From Patellaria atrata CBS 101060 (Eukaryota; Ascomycota; Dothideomycetes; Patellariales; Patellariaceae): a stretch of 64,000 nucleotides of DNA. Location: positions 130,623-194,622 of the forward strand of contig MU006092.1 in assembly GCA_010093705.1 (NCBI GenBank). Reading direction: 5' to 3'. The position numbers were made by a program, and so were the translations under genes. Every line of letters begins with the position of its first letter. Positions within the stretch are counted from its first letter, which is position 1. Below are positions 1 through 11,405 of the stretch, in pieces. The notes under the pieces are model-generated. The model did not search any database. It had not been told where the DNA came from and worked only from the letters and a program-made list of their open reading frames with translations.

Positions 1-1353
1 CTTGATATTGCCAAAGAGCGCCTCCAACATTTCTTCAACAAATATGGCAACGATTTTGCGACCCCATACTTTCTAAGATACCTCGAAACAAAACAACCGG
101 CTTTGATTTTCAACCCTAGTATGTCTAATTCGCAATATCGCAAAGAATTCTTACAAGCGGACCCCAGCCGCGCCAAATTGAGATGGATCAATGAGGTGAT
201 AGTCGAAAAGAACCCTCACGAAGCTGCGAATGCTCTTCTGACCGTAGCCGAGACACAAGAGACAAACATTTGGTGTAAGAAGGTTGAGTTGTCGATTGCG
301 AAGCTTTCCCTGCTTGCAGCCGACAAAATCGCCGCTCTCCAGAGAAACTCCACCGAACTCAAGCTCACTACACTTCAAAACAAGCTATACAATCATATTA
401 GCCTTACTGTACTAGAATCCCTAGATCAAGACTCGGCCCTAGATCTTGTTATGGGTACGTACGCAGCTAAGCGTGTACATCGACGTCCCGGTGTTAGGCA
501 AGTCATCCGCCTCGGCTTCGAGCTTCTGATCAATCAACGTGTGCTCGACGCGGACATGCTTATTGATATCTTGACTCTAATGGACCACGAAAAGAGTCAG
601 TCGAGCGCAGACGATATCAGTGGACAGCAATTTTATCTCGCTCTGGATGTGCTTGCAACATCTAAGTCTAGCAAGAGTCCGTTCATATACGAGTCCCTTC
701 AGAAACTCATTTGGAAGAGATGTTACTTTATGGATGACTGGAACACGATCAATAAGACAGAAGGAAAGTCGGATGAGCATGTTGGCCGGGTGTTGCAGAA
801 AACAGTACTCTTCAGGACACTGAAAGCATGCGCAAAGGCCAGTAAGTTGCGTCCTCTCACTTTCGCTTCACGCCGTAATAGCTCGTTGTAATACGGTCTG
901 CTAACTGCAATACTAGCTCTACTAAAGGGCGCACCTCATGTGATCCCGATTCCTCCATCGGAATGTGTATCTGCGGGGTGTTCTCCTCAAGAGCTCATCC
1001 ATCGTTTCCCTTCGGAGGATATGCATCATCACGTCATGTCGGATAATGCCAAAGATGGCGAACAACTAACTAAGTACATAGAGCATGCCCGTTTAGATGA
1101 GTGGGTTAAAGCGTGTGATGACTTGGCTATTCAAATAGTGAATAAGGAAGGGGATGATGAGGCAGAAGAGAAGAGACTAGAGCAGGAGGGTGTGCTGGGA
1201 TGGAAAGAAAAGCCTTCGACTGACTGGGTGTTGGAAGAAGAAGACGACGAGAGAGTGACAGGGGCTCGAAGTGCTGCCACAAGCACATTTAATGGAGATG
1301 ATGAGGCTGAAGGAAGCGGGGAGCAGAGCGATACTGAGATGGGAGGTATGTAG
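1..1353 (+). CDS. NUP133: Nucleoporin Nup133, C-terminal part (5'-partial)
   Basis: The reading frame is open from base 1, so the gene begins upstream of the window. Exons: <1-841 and 917-1353, with a 75-bp intron (GTAAGT donor, CTAAC branch site, TAG acceptor). The visible ~425 residues are almost entirely helical, as in the C-terminal alpha-solenoid of the Nup133/Nup155 family. The stretch with KLRWINEVI, EAANALLTVA and WCKKVELSIAKLSLLA is the pattern I know from fungal Nup133. Nup133 is the membrane-proximal stalk subunit of the Y-shaped Nup84/Nup107 scaffold of the nuclear pore. The last ~70 residues are acidic and look disordered (Glu/Asp-rich, ending in EMGGM). The N-terminal beta-propeller is not in the window, so family assignment rests on the solenoid only. 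Confidence 0.82.
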
Positions 1354-2860
1354 GACGTGCGTGATATAGGCTCGCGCCTAATCGCGGTCTTTTACTTAAG
1401 CTTTGGTGAAGCCACTCTTAGGCGCGGTTTCTTGTACATATCATATTCCGCAGCGGGATTGCATACGGTTGGCGTTGAGCGTGCATGCTCCATTTGGGGA
1501 ATATCGTGATGCTGGATGCATCACCGCTGACAACTAGTCTGGATGGGTTGGGCGTTTTTATAGTTTAAAAGTTCAAAGACGTTAGAGTGATATATGTACA
1601 CTCAGGCTTTGGAAGACGTCTCATGTTGAGTGTTGTACTGTACCCATATACCGATACAACCATAGCATCGAAACCAAAGGCGACGTGCAGACTTTAAGGG
1701 TAAGTATCTGTAGAAGGTGGGTTTAGATTTCTTGTCAGATACAGTCGTGCTCTTGATTGCAGTAAGTTCGGGGTCGTCTAGAAGATACAGTGTGGGCCTG
1801 CGTGGATGCCGCACTCCGGAGAAGGCTCCTACATGATACCTTATTGTACCTGCATAAGGGTAACTTACAGGACCGGTTACATTACCTGACAGTTGTTAAT
1901 CCTGCGACTTAAATATCGTACTGTACTGTACGATATTATATAGATGAAAGAAGAGAGTCTACCTTAAGTACTCTCACCCCAGTATAGTGGAGGGATGCAA
2001 CTGTTAGCTAATGGCAGCTGAGAGAGAACCATACATACTTTACAGTAACTGTACGATACAGGCCACTGGAGTAAAGGTAGATGATATACCTTATCACCCC
2101 ATATGCAATTTGTTTATATGAATGAATCTGGGAACTTGGGTGTTGCTGGTCATGGTACTGGTTGGACGAATTTGCGATATCGCCGGGCGCCTTATTGATG
2201 AGTTAGAAAGGCGAAAGCGGAAGGTGAAACAGGTTACTCCATAGATACGTGGTTCTACCTTACGGCACTGCAAATTAGCCGCTCTCGACGAAGAGATTTT
2301 TCTATATCTACCTTAAAAATGAGAATTTTACCACCTCAAGCCTTTGATGGTTCTCACTGTACTATAATAAGTACGCTTTAACAGAGTGACAGCTTCGAAA
2401 CATTACCCTTCCGGTACCTTACCGTACCTTACTCGGTTGAGTTCGTCTAGGCTATTGTTAGCGGCTGGCTAGGATTTTCGGGACCGCTCGGCATAGTGTC
2501 GGAAGCACGCTCTGAGTGACAAGCTATACCAAAACAAGTATCGACTCTCTTGGCTGAACTGGACCTTGGACCCCCGGCTTTAACCTTACCTTACCTTAGC
2601 CTTTCCACCAGCACCTTCCTCTGCCTCGCTGAGACTTTCTGTCCCAAGTCCCATCTCTTCTCCAACCTCAACCCCCATCCTAAACCCCCCCCCTCTCACG
2701 ACAGGGAACCCGATACCATTTACTCTTCCTGGGAGTTCTCATGTGGTGTGCTTGAAAGGGCGCATACGACACCGATAACCTTCACTTCCACCTCGTTGTT
2801 CCCTCACCGCTGTCGTGAGTCCTTGGGTAGACGCTACACGCAGCACCTTCATCCGCACCC
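1354..2860. other. Intergenic, NUP133 3' side / casein kinase promoter
   Basis: No supported gene. It holds the NUP133 terminator region and the promoter and 5' UTR of the casein kinase gene. Two kinds of short motif recur: GTAC-rich palindromic sequence (around 1913-1936 and 2041-2060) and TACCTTACC-type tracts (around 2398-2440 and 2582-2600). The last ~250 bp before the kinase start are pyrimidine-rich, as is usual for a fungal 5' leader. Short open frames here have no recognisable protein character. Confidence 0.6.
1913..1936. repeat. GTAC-centred inverted repeat
   Basis: Nine-base arms ATATCGTAC and GTACGATAT are exact reverse complements separated by TGTACT. It lies about 560 bp after the NUP133 stop codon. 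No function is known to me. It could be a terminator hairpin or a member of the dispersed GTAC-rich motif seen elsewhere in this window. Confidence 0.6.
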
Positions 2861-4579
2861 ATGGCCTCCGCCTCGTCTAACGTTGTGGGTGTCCATTATC
2901 GCGTCGGCAAGAAGATTGGGGAGGGTTCTTTTGGTGTTATCTTCGAGGGCACCAATCTGCTCAACAACCAGCAAGTCGCCATCAAGTTTGTACGTCTGGC
3001 TGATAGGGGCCTTGCTTGTTGGTACTCAGGAATTCGACTTCTAACTTCTGACTTACAGGAACCCAGGAAAAGCGATGCACCCCAACTGCGAGATGAGTAT
3101 AGGACCTATAAGATTCTCGTCGGATGTCGTAAGTTCCTCTTTCCCAAAACGATCCAAAACCATGAGTTATGTTGTTGGTCTTCCCACAACGGTTGGACAC
3201 CATGATGGAGGATCAACGCTTCACCTATCTGATTGCCTGGGATGATAAAGATTCATGTCCAACATTAACATGTGCCATATTGGATAATCTTTACATCGGC
3301 GTTTCAAGGCTAACGTGCTGTAGCCGGCATCCCCAATGTCTATTATTTCGGTCAAGAGGGCCTCCACAATATTCTGGTTATCGACCTCCTTGGGCCTAGT
3401 TTAGAGGATCTATTTGATCACTGCAATAGGCGGTTCTCAATCAAGACTGTTGTTATGGTCGCAAAGCAGATGGTATTGATTAAGCCCTATTTCTTCCACT
3501 GGTCGTTACTGACTCGCATGATCAAATAGCTATCGAGGGTCCAGACAATTCACGAGAAGAACCTCATTTACCGAGATATCAAGCCCGACAACTTTCTCAT
3601 CGGTCGCCCTGGGACCAAATCTGCAAATGTAATCCATGTGGTCGATTTTGGAATGGCCAAGCAATATAGAGACCCAAAGACTAAACAGCATATTCCCTAT
3701 CGAGAACGGAAGTCCTTATCAGGTACCGCTCGTTACATGAGTATTAATACGCATCTGGGGAGGGAACAGTCACGTCGAGACGATCTTGAAGCTCTTGGAC
3801 ATGTGTTCATGTATTTCTTAAGAGGTGGACTACCCTGGCAAGGCTTGAAGGCTGCTACCAATAAACAGAAGTATGAAAAGATCGGGGAGAAGAAGCAGAC
3901 AACAGCCATCAAAGATCTATGTGATGGATTTCCTGGTAAGTCTTGTAACTCCACCTCCGTTACCGTTGTCTAACTTTATACAGAGCAGTTTAATCAGTAT
4001 CTTTCGTACGTACGAAATCTTGGTTTCGAGGATACTCCTGACTATGATTACCTTCGTGAACTCTTTACTCAGGCACTCAAGGCCACAGGCGAGGTTGAAG
4101 ACGGCGAGTATGACTGGATGAAACTTAACAACGGTAAAGGTTGGGAAGCAATGAAGGCGCATCCCTCTGCTGCTCACCTACACCACAATCAAGTTCCAAA
4201 CTCATCTGCACGTGAACTCCATGGAGCACGCGGTGTAAACAAGCAAGTTCCCCCAGGTCGCCTTGACGCCGAGTTACCGAAGCCAGGAGCCTCACGTCAA
4301 ATTCCCGGCCAGACAGGCCAACAGAGACACAGTCAGAGGAACAACAACTATCCGGAAAACCTAGCGAAACGAAAGAGTGGTGCAGATCTAGGACCGCCAG
4401 AGGGATCAACTCAGGCACAGTTTCAGAACAGTGTCCAGAATCTACCACAAAGGATGAGTGCGACACCAGGCCAGATACAAACACAACCGCCGCAAAGTAC
4501 ACCTCGGGGACCCCAGCAGGCCGAACAGAAGGAAAGTGTGTTCAAGAGGATCATGAAGATTATCTGTTGCGGTAGGTGA
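2861..4579 (+). CDS. YCK2: Casein kinase I, plasma-membrane YCK type
   Basis: Five exons: 2861-2989, 3059-3128, 3324-3472, 3530-3935, 3984-4579, giving 449 residues. This is a Ser/Thr kinase of the CK1 family. The Gly loop IGEGSFG is at residues 19-25, the catalytic lysine at K42, the catalytic-loop YRDIKPDN has D132, and DFG has D155. The CK1 signature SIN (in YMSINTHLG) replaces the usual APE. The C-terminal ~150 residues are Gln/Pro/Asn-rich and disordered, and the protein ends [12 protein letters not shown]. Its basic/hydrophobic tail with two cysteines fits the palmitoylation anchor of yeast Yck1/2. In yeast these kinases act at the plasma membrane in glucose and nutrient signalling and endocytosis; that role here is inferred from family. 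Aspergillus orthologues are called CkiA. The kinase domain is near-identical to what I recall from other ascomycetes. Confidence 0.95.
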
Positions 4580-5728
4580 CATATGCTATTCTCTATCAAA
4601 GAGAACATTCTAATCATTACTAGCATAGCATAAGCTTCAAATGCCTATCGTCTACGACCCTTAATTTGTCGCTCTGGGTATCCATACCCTGATTTTTGCA
4701 CCTGCTTGGGTATTCCCATTTACTACTTCCGAACACATCTGCAACCTTCATGTCATCTACCCATCTTAGCGTCCCGACCCGCCTTCAACTGTATTCCATC
4801 AAATGTGCCTCTTTAAATCGGGCCACACGTCCGAGACCCTCCAAAAAATTCTCTTCCACCGTTGTGACGAATCACGACTTTTCTTTCTCGTTTCTATGCA
4901 ATTCTTGTCAAGTCTAGTCCTTCTCTCATCATTGGGGTTAAGAGGGTAGCGTGGTGTGTCGCGATTTTGTCTCTTGATTTTCTGCCTCATTATCCTCAGC
5001 TCCAAACCTACTTCCCACTTGGGCTTGAGCTGAAGCTGCACTAAGGAGCGTGGCAAGACATTGGGTTGGTAGGAATCAAAACCGATTTGCGTTGTATTGT
5101 TAGACTACTTTCGACGGCGGCATTTGCGTTTGGCAGTTATCCATTCCAAGTTTGCTATTCATCTTCTTTTTGAACACTGATATATCCCTGTTTCTCATCC
5201 AGCCCTTGTTGATCTGGGATGCAGGCGTATGGGAAGGGGGGATCTTGTATGGCTTTTCCTTTATCCTCCAACTCTCCTTTATCTTTGGTGCTCTGCTTTG
5301 TAAAAGGAGATGAAACCTGGGGTCGAAAATAAGCAAAGAGAGATGGATGGGAAGGGGAAAGGGAATGGTTGGACTAGAGAATCATGGGTGTTAATACTAG
5401 TAGTTAGCAATAGTAATGAATAGAGAGTTGTCAAATTTATATCAATTCAGTCATAGTAGGTGTACAATATCCGTGTTATACTGTAGGAAGCAATAGATAA
5501 GCCCATGCGTTTTCCAGTTCCTTTCATACAATCCCATGCTAACAACTCCAAATGCTGATATCTTGATAGCAAGGGGGCCACACCAACACTACCAAGGACT
5601 AACTCAACCCTTTCTTCATCCTAATTATCGGGTTTTTTCCTCTCCTGTGAGACTCTATGTTTTCAGCACCCCTTCAGTGGCGCAATCCTACGACACGAAA
5701 ATCAAATACCATGGACATCTCTCACATT
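4580..5728. other. Convergent intergenic region
   Basis: Tail-to-tail interval between the casein kinase and ERV25. The first few hundred bases are AT-rich and pyrimidine-rich and probably hold the long kinase 3' UTR. No open frame here has a recognisable product, and no repeat, RNA gene or mobile element was seen. Confidence 0.6.
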
Positions 5729-6571
5729 TTACGTCAATTTTTGCTTGATGAAAAAGGCACGTAGATGGGATAGTTGCCAGGCGCAAGTGACACCAAGGAC
5801 GGCGAGCTGCATCAGGGTCCAGCGGACTACGCGTGCATTTGTGCTCTCAGATTGATCGCGGAACTCGGCTTCACGCTCCTGAACATTAAATTCATCAGTA
5901 TGCCTTCATTCTCGACAGTATATCATCTTCTCTTGAAAACGAAGAGAAAGGGGATCTCTTACCCTCTGATACGCTTGCTCCCGTTTGATATCATGCACCC
6001 TTCCTACAAGATCCTTGACCTTTGTCGCCAAATCCGCCATTTTTCCCTTATCCGCGCTCTCGATAGCACTCGTCTCCCCAATCGCGATATCCAAGCTCAG
6101 CTTTACACCCCCCGTTGCCGCGCCGCTGGTGAGCCAGCCTGTGTGTACGTGCGTCCCGGTTGGCAGGAAGCACATGCGGTGCTCGCCGCTGTCAGCGGCG
6201 CTGAAGGTGAATTTGCCGGAGGATGAGCCTCGTTGGGATATGATGCGGTGGTTGTTGTCGAAGACTTCTTCAACAGTTATGAAAAGCCCGAGATCGGGGG
6301 CTGGAAGGTACGCTTGGGCTTGTTGATCCCATTGGGTTGCGGTGTAGTGACCTGTTGATGGATGTTAGAGTATGTGTACTCCGCGGGACTCGTGCAATCA
6401 AAGGGGAATCTAGGGGTGCATTGAAAGAATTGGGTCCGCACCGACGACTAGAGTATCTTTTGGTAGTTCCTCAAAGAAGCATTTTGGTGAGGTCGCGTCC
6501 ATGTAGAAGTATAGGGCTTGCGCAGGGAGCAATAAGGATGCCACCGCTGCGGCGAAGAGAGCGGATCGCAT
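5729..6571 (-). CDS. ERV25: p24-family cargo receptor Erv25
   Basis: Three exons on the minus strand: 6571-6442, 6351-5963, 5878-5729, giving 222 residues. A cleavable signal peptide covers about residues 1-19. A GOLD domain follows, with its conserved cysteine pair (C31 in SPKCFFEEL, and the Cys of HRMCFLP). Then comes a heptad coiled coil ending in [18 protein letters not shown], a single membrane segment and a short cytosolic tail with FFIKQK. The FF plus Lys tail is the COPII/COPI sorting signal of p24 proteins. The family cycles between ER and Golgi as Emp24/Erv25 hetero-oligomers that load GPI-anchored and other cargo into COPII vesicles. Length and domain order match the delta/Erv25 subfamily. 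The exon junctions restore the expected protein with no gap. Confidence 0.95.
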
Positions 6572-7335
6572 TCTAGAGAATCAGCAGAGAAGAAGAAGAA
6601 GAGGAAGAAGAAGAAGAAGAGAAAACCCAGAAGGGATCCAAGCGAAATAGGGTGAAATCACAGAGTGTTCGGCTGTTGATGTCGTTATTGTTGCTACCAG
6701 CTCTTGTCCCTTATCCCAACGTGTCGCCAAATTATTCAGATGTCAAAGGGGTTTGAAAATCCCGACTGAGTTATTCCGTTCCGACTCCTTTCGAACTCTT
6801 GGCTGCAGCACATTTTCTGACAAGGTTTCTAGTTCCTTTGGAAATGTACAAACTACATCACACCCGACACCTCACTTTACACAAAGGAATAATCCGTCGT
6901 CGGCTCCAACATAAAGCGGAGTAGCATTCCGATAAGACAGCGTTTGATACGAACCAGTCGGTGTAAGCGGAGGTGGTATGGCGCTGCAAAAATGGACAAA
7001 TGGCTCACTTTTGCCCCTCCACACAGCCACAAAACTGGACCTCAACATATGCATGGGCAGATGGTATTGTTTATCGTGTCTCCGTAAGGTAAGGCCTTGT
7101 GGGATAAAGAATAAGAATGCAACTTATTTTATGCCACTTAACTCTCCTATATTTCTACTTGATCTGAATCTCTTTTCAACTTTCAAGTTTTGATATCAGA
7201 TCCGTCAAAACTTGTCCCTTGATTTACGTCACAAGTCCCTGATCTACAAAAGTCAGGTACAAGTACGTTCCTTCGCTCAATCGCCTAGAAAAATACCCTC
7301 TCTTAACCCTGCCTTACAAGAACAACCAGAACTGC
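6572..7335. promoter_or_regulatory. Divergent promoter region ERV25 / RING gene
   Basis: A 764-bp head-to-head interval. Immediately upstream of ERV25 (about 6586-6630) lies a purine run dominated by GAA triplets on the plus strand, hence a TTC/pyrimidine run on the ERV25 sense strand, as in many fungal 5' leaders. No TATA box was identified with confidence and no further gene was seen. Confidence 0.5.
6588..6630. repeat. GAA-rich simple repeat in ERV25 leader
   Basis: An imperfect run of about a dozen GAA/AGA triplets directly upstream of the ERV25 start codon. Read on the ERV25 strand it is a TTC polypyrimidine tract. It is a short microsatellite that is likely to vary in length between strains. 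Confidence 0.75.
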
Positions 7336-8254
7336 ATGGCTACGAAAACACCCGCAAGAGAAGAAGTAGTCCGCTTCGCATCCAAAGAATATCAAGGGCA
7401 ACAATGTCCCGTATGTCTCAACCCTATGGACGTTGCAGCTTCCAGTAGCTATATCGGTACCGACCACCGTGCCGTTCAACTCGAATGCAAGCATGTCCTA
7501 GGTGTTAAATGCCTTACAACCTGGTTACAGAAGAACACCAACTGCCCAGTATGCAAAGAGTCTCTGTTTGCTTCAAAACACCCCGAGGTCCCTAGACATC
7601 ACCAAGACCCCGTAAACGGGCCATGTCCTATCACGCACATGCCACCTCTCCTCCCTAAACATCGAAGAGCTTCGGGTATTCATATCAGACATCTCCGGGG
7701 CACTGTACCCGAATACAGGACTCTGAACCGCGAGATTATGACCCTAAACGAAGGGCGTCGAGACCTCAAACTCGAAACCAGCGCTCTCGAAGAGCCACTA
7801 CGCGAAGTCTTCGAAGAAACCTGGGGGGAACTCGGTCTCCACGACCACACCACATGGCAAGACTGGACACGGCTACGGGAGCGCTGGCGTCGCGAAATCA
7901 GCTCCTCCTTGTACGGGAAATGGGAAATCCCCGACATCTGCCGGCCGAGGGAATTGGCAGGAAGAGACTGGACACCGGAGATGGTGTGCAGTATACGATA
8001 TCATCCACGTTCCCTCCCGCAGTTACTGCTGAATCTGAGCAATGTGGAGAACCAGCCACCGTTGTCGAAGGGGCAGTGGAAGTTTGTTGTGAGATTTTTG
8101 TTGGTGAGGCTGTGTGAGAAGTTGTATCCGCTGGGGGAGCCTGTCAGGGGTATGTGATTCAAAAGCATGATGGTTGAGATAAGCGATTCGACTGATAGAG
8201 AGCTTTGATTTTTGGGCGTTGATTTTAAGCACCCTTTGGGTTATGCGGGTGTGA
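7336..8254 (+). CDS. RING-finger protein, atypical RING (hypothetical E3 ligase)
   Basis: Preferred model: exon 7336-8149, 49-bp intron (GTATGT donor, CTGAT branch site, TAG acceptor), exon 8199-8254, giving 289 residues ending in WVMRV. If the intron is retained the frame stops at 8157 (273 residues). An N-terminal RING is visible: C24, C27, C51, H53, C59, C70, C73. The position where a fifth ligand is expected (residue 56, in CKHVLGVKC) is Gly, so seven ligands are seen. From memory, the RFWD3-type RING has the same H-x2-G-x2-C form. The remaining ~210 residues carry a charged helical stretch and a hydrophobic C-terminus, without a domain I recognise. A role as a ubiquitin ligase is inferred from the RING only; substrate unknown. 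Confidence 0.8.
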
Positions 8255-9783
8255 GAGCGGCAGTTGTTAGTACCTATTCTGCAGGTAAACTTTATGAATA
8301 ACGAGTCCGATTGAAGTGCCATGGTTCGCTATTTACCGGCAGAAATTTCTTTCCGCTTTTGTACTGTGGGCATCCATTGTTTGTCTTGCGCTTGCTCTAC
8401 TCGATTCGGCAATACGGCCGGATATCACTCCGGAACATTTCGCGTGGCTGTACAGTATAATTCAGAAGCGTTTGCGCGGTGAGCGTACCGTTGGCCAAGG
8501 ATGGCGGTGAGGAGGGGAATATATGGTAGGCTTATGTATAAGTTTCTCTAACAAATTGACTGGGACTGAATATGCTGCAATACACAGTGACATGAGTATT
8601 TCATATCTTTATTCCCGGCGAGCATCCATGGATTGCATACTCCAGTCCCTGTATGTCCTTACTGCAGGTTATATCGTCGGGCTGTCTCAGACCTCAACGT
8701 ACAGCCAATAACAGAGTGTATGAGGATTCTCAACTGTACCAATAAACTGGATCATGAAAGCTCCGCCTATTGTACTCTCGGTTTGGAAGGGATTTCCAGC
8801 TTTATGATATAATTACCTTACGAGAAGGTACGGAGAACTGGTAGTCGACCCAATCATAAAGAGCAAAGGCGTTTTCTAGATAGTGCGAAATAGGGACTGA
8901 GCAGCTGTTGTGAAGGTACATCCTTCACGCTTAGGACAAGATGAGGAAACAAGATTTTTCAATGTTTTGAACGGTCGATTCTGGAGTGGGGAAAGAACCT
9001 GGAGGTTTGTCGATTAGAAAGAGCAATTGCATGGTACCTGAGTCCAGACGTGGATATTTTTCCCTATTCCTTATTCGTGACCTTGATGGAGACTATCACG
9101 GGATGGGATAGTTAGTACCTCCTAAATATCTACTTATGGTGGGTGTTTCTTCAACTAACACCACCTTATGTTCCGAGACAAGCGTGATGGACTATGCAGT
9201 TCCAACTTTCCCTCTTTGCGCGGTTCTACCTTCCCCATACCTTACAGACCGCATATTTCAGGCAAGAATACTTGCCTTGCATGATCTCAGGAGGGGCGGT
9301 GCAAACCGTAGTCGATGCCTTCCGAAGATGAGAGCCTGATGTACTCAGGAAATTGATCGATGGAGCAGCTGTACGACGAAAATCACGATTTCAGGTAGCT
9401 TCTTCCTTCAAGCAATAGAAAACGAACATTGAAAGCTTCTAGATACCAGAAAATAAGGACACTGGCGATACAGTATGTGAAGTTCCAGTAAGGTGTTGCG
9501 AAGGAGGGACGTTGTGCCATGATAGGAAAGCTGGGCTTGTGAATGGGGACATTGCTTGCAGTGGAACGCTCTGGCTCTCCTTTTAACATGGTGACAGACG
9601 TTGTAGCGAAGAGAAAGCGCGATGCGCGTAAGGTAGGTTGGTGTTGTTTTCCTTTTCCCAAGATATCGTACGCTCCCGTTCTCTGTCACCCGGTTTCTTT
9701 GGCGTAAGGTTCAGAACTGTTCAACATTGTACTTTGCTATTAGAGTTTCTCTACATAAATTGGAATTATTAATTCTCGCAAAG
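8255..9783. other. Intergenic, no supported gene
   Basis: About 1.5 kb between the RING gene and the secreted-protein candidate. Open frames on both strands are short, mostly lack an ATG start or splice-site support, and show no recognisable domain. Several GGTAC/GTACC-containing stretches occur. The last ~100 bp should hold the promoter and leader of the gene starting at 9784. Confidence 0.55.
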
Positions 9784-10639
9784 ATGTTAACTCACATCCT
9801 CATCCCTATCCTCACATTCCCAGCGCTTCCTATGCTGAGCAAGCCTCTTTCTCCGTCGGGATACTACATACAGACTATCTCGTAAGTGTTCTCTTCAAGC
9901 CGCAAGGAATACCACCACTTAGACTTTCTGTAGACCACGTCAGGCAAGTATCGCACCAATGTACTCCTTCGGCGGCTACCTCCGTCGTAACGGCACCTCC
10001 CGTGACATCGAAATGTGGGAGTTGCGCGCGAAAGTTGACTCTAATCCATGCGTACTTGTTTATCCTTCTTTGAACCCTGACAGAGAAACCTACACCATCG
10101 CAACCGGTGACGACGGCAGTCAGATGCTCGCCTATATTCACCCTGGACCGCGAGAGACGGTACCATACGATATGCATGGTGACCTGCTTGGCGGAGCCAT
10201 TTTCATCGCAGACCCAGAGGATGTGCAAAGAACTGAAACGTAGACCGCTGGATGGTGCGGGATGATTACTACGGACGGTTGACTCTTGGGGTCAAGGACA
10301 GCGTGGCTGGAAGTCACCCTTGGACGGTGAATGGTAATAAGTGGCTTACGGTGGGGCGGAAGTGGTTGAATTGGACGTGGCTCGAGGGGCATGGAAGCAT
10401 CCAGCGTTCTGGAGGCGTATGCTCAGCAGGCTTGTCAGATGGGTTCAGCTATTCGGTTTGCGGGAAGTGTTATTCTGAAAGGAGTTGTTTGCGTGTGAGT
10501 CGTTTCCTCTATTACCTGTTGCATCCCCTTTTCTGTCTCCTTTCTGGCTCTTTTACTTGCGTTTGGATGTAACTTTGCTAACGAGTTCCAAAATCTACTA
10601 CAGATGAGTGTTCCGGAGTGCACACTATCCTGGAATTGA
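9784..10639 (+). CDS. Candidate small secreted protein (model uncertain)
   Basis: Proposed exons: 9784-9881, 9934-10178, 10244-10494, 10604-10639, giving 209 residues. The first 20 or so residues look like a signal peptide (hydrophobic LIPILTFPALPML). The first and last introns have good signals: GTAAGT to GTAG, and GTGAGT with a GCTAACG branch and ACAG. The middle intron (GTGACC to CGTAG, 65 bp) is the weakest. It is needed because the frame before 10243 closes at a stop, while the following frame (RWMVRDDYYGRLTLGVKD) is clearly continuous. Without it the protein ends at 10243. The C-terminal ~50 residues carry five cysteines (CSAG, CGKCY, SCLR, PEC), which would fit a disulfide-stabilised apoplastic protein. 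I do not recognise the family. A frameshifted pseudogene is the main alternative. Confidence 0.5.
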
Positions 10640-11405
10640 TCGAGGCAGGGCGGTATGGACAAAACTAGTGTGGATCCTATTGATGAGCTGTAAACAACCT
10701 CTTTGATGTTGTGAATTAGAGGTCTAACGTAATGGTGATAAAAAATCCTCATGTTCCAGAATAGAGCAACTATGATTTGACCAACACACCATATATGCTT
10801 CGAATCCCACACACGCCATATGAGTATATGTGATATTACTTTAGTGGATGACGTATTTCAGGGGTGGAAGTCCCAAAGAATACCTTACTTCTTGCACATG
10901 TCCATAGTGGTATTAATCCGTGATCGATCCTCAACGCAACAATCTGGCATGGCAACGTCAAAGAGGTCTTGTAACCGTCAGTTTCAGAGGAGTGTGTATA
11001 ATACCATACTTTAGGTTTGCTGCTCAATTCCGAACATAATAGCGTGTTTGGCCTCTAACAAGTGGCATTCGGCTAGCGTGAGGGTGTCATTAGACATATA
11101 TCCCCGCTCTTTTCGTGATGTTCCTAACTGGGCGTAATGTGCACTTGAGTAGAATTCTGACCTACCTGTATTGTACAAGCTATGGAGACTCGAGAAGAGT
11201 AAAATCGTGAAAAGCCCCACTATATGTATAGTACGCGAATAGTGACCGAGGACTACCCGCTGTACATGCAAAGGGACTGTAGCAAAAGAGAAAACGCACC
11301 GAAAAGAAGGACTATATCGTTCCTTCAACCCTCTGTTCGGTTGTTTTGCATGAAATACATGGATTTGATGGTTAAGAGAGTTGAGAGGTAAAGATATAAT
11401 TTGGT
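10640..11405. other. Intergenic, no supported gene
   Basis: A 766-bp interval between two poorly characterised genes. A minus-strand open frame at 11011-11328 starts at TTG without an ATG and has no known domain, so it is not called. Nothing else was seen. Confidence 0.5.

Noticed and set aside
2550-3044. Plus-strand frame of 164 codons overlapping the casein kinase start
   Set aside because: It runs through the pyrimidine-rich leader and into kinase exon 1 in another frame; Pro/Leu/Ser composition reflects the leader.
11011-11328. Minus-strand frame of 105 codons
   Set aside because: Starts at TTG with no ATG, no splice partner and no recognisable domain.
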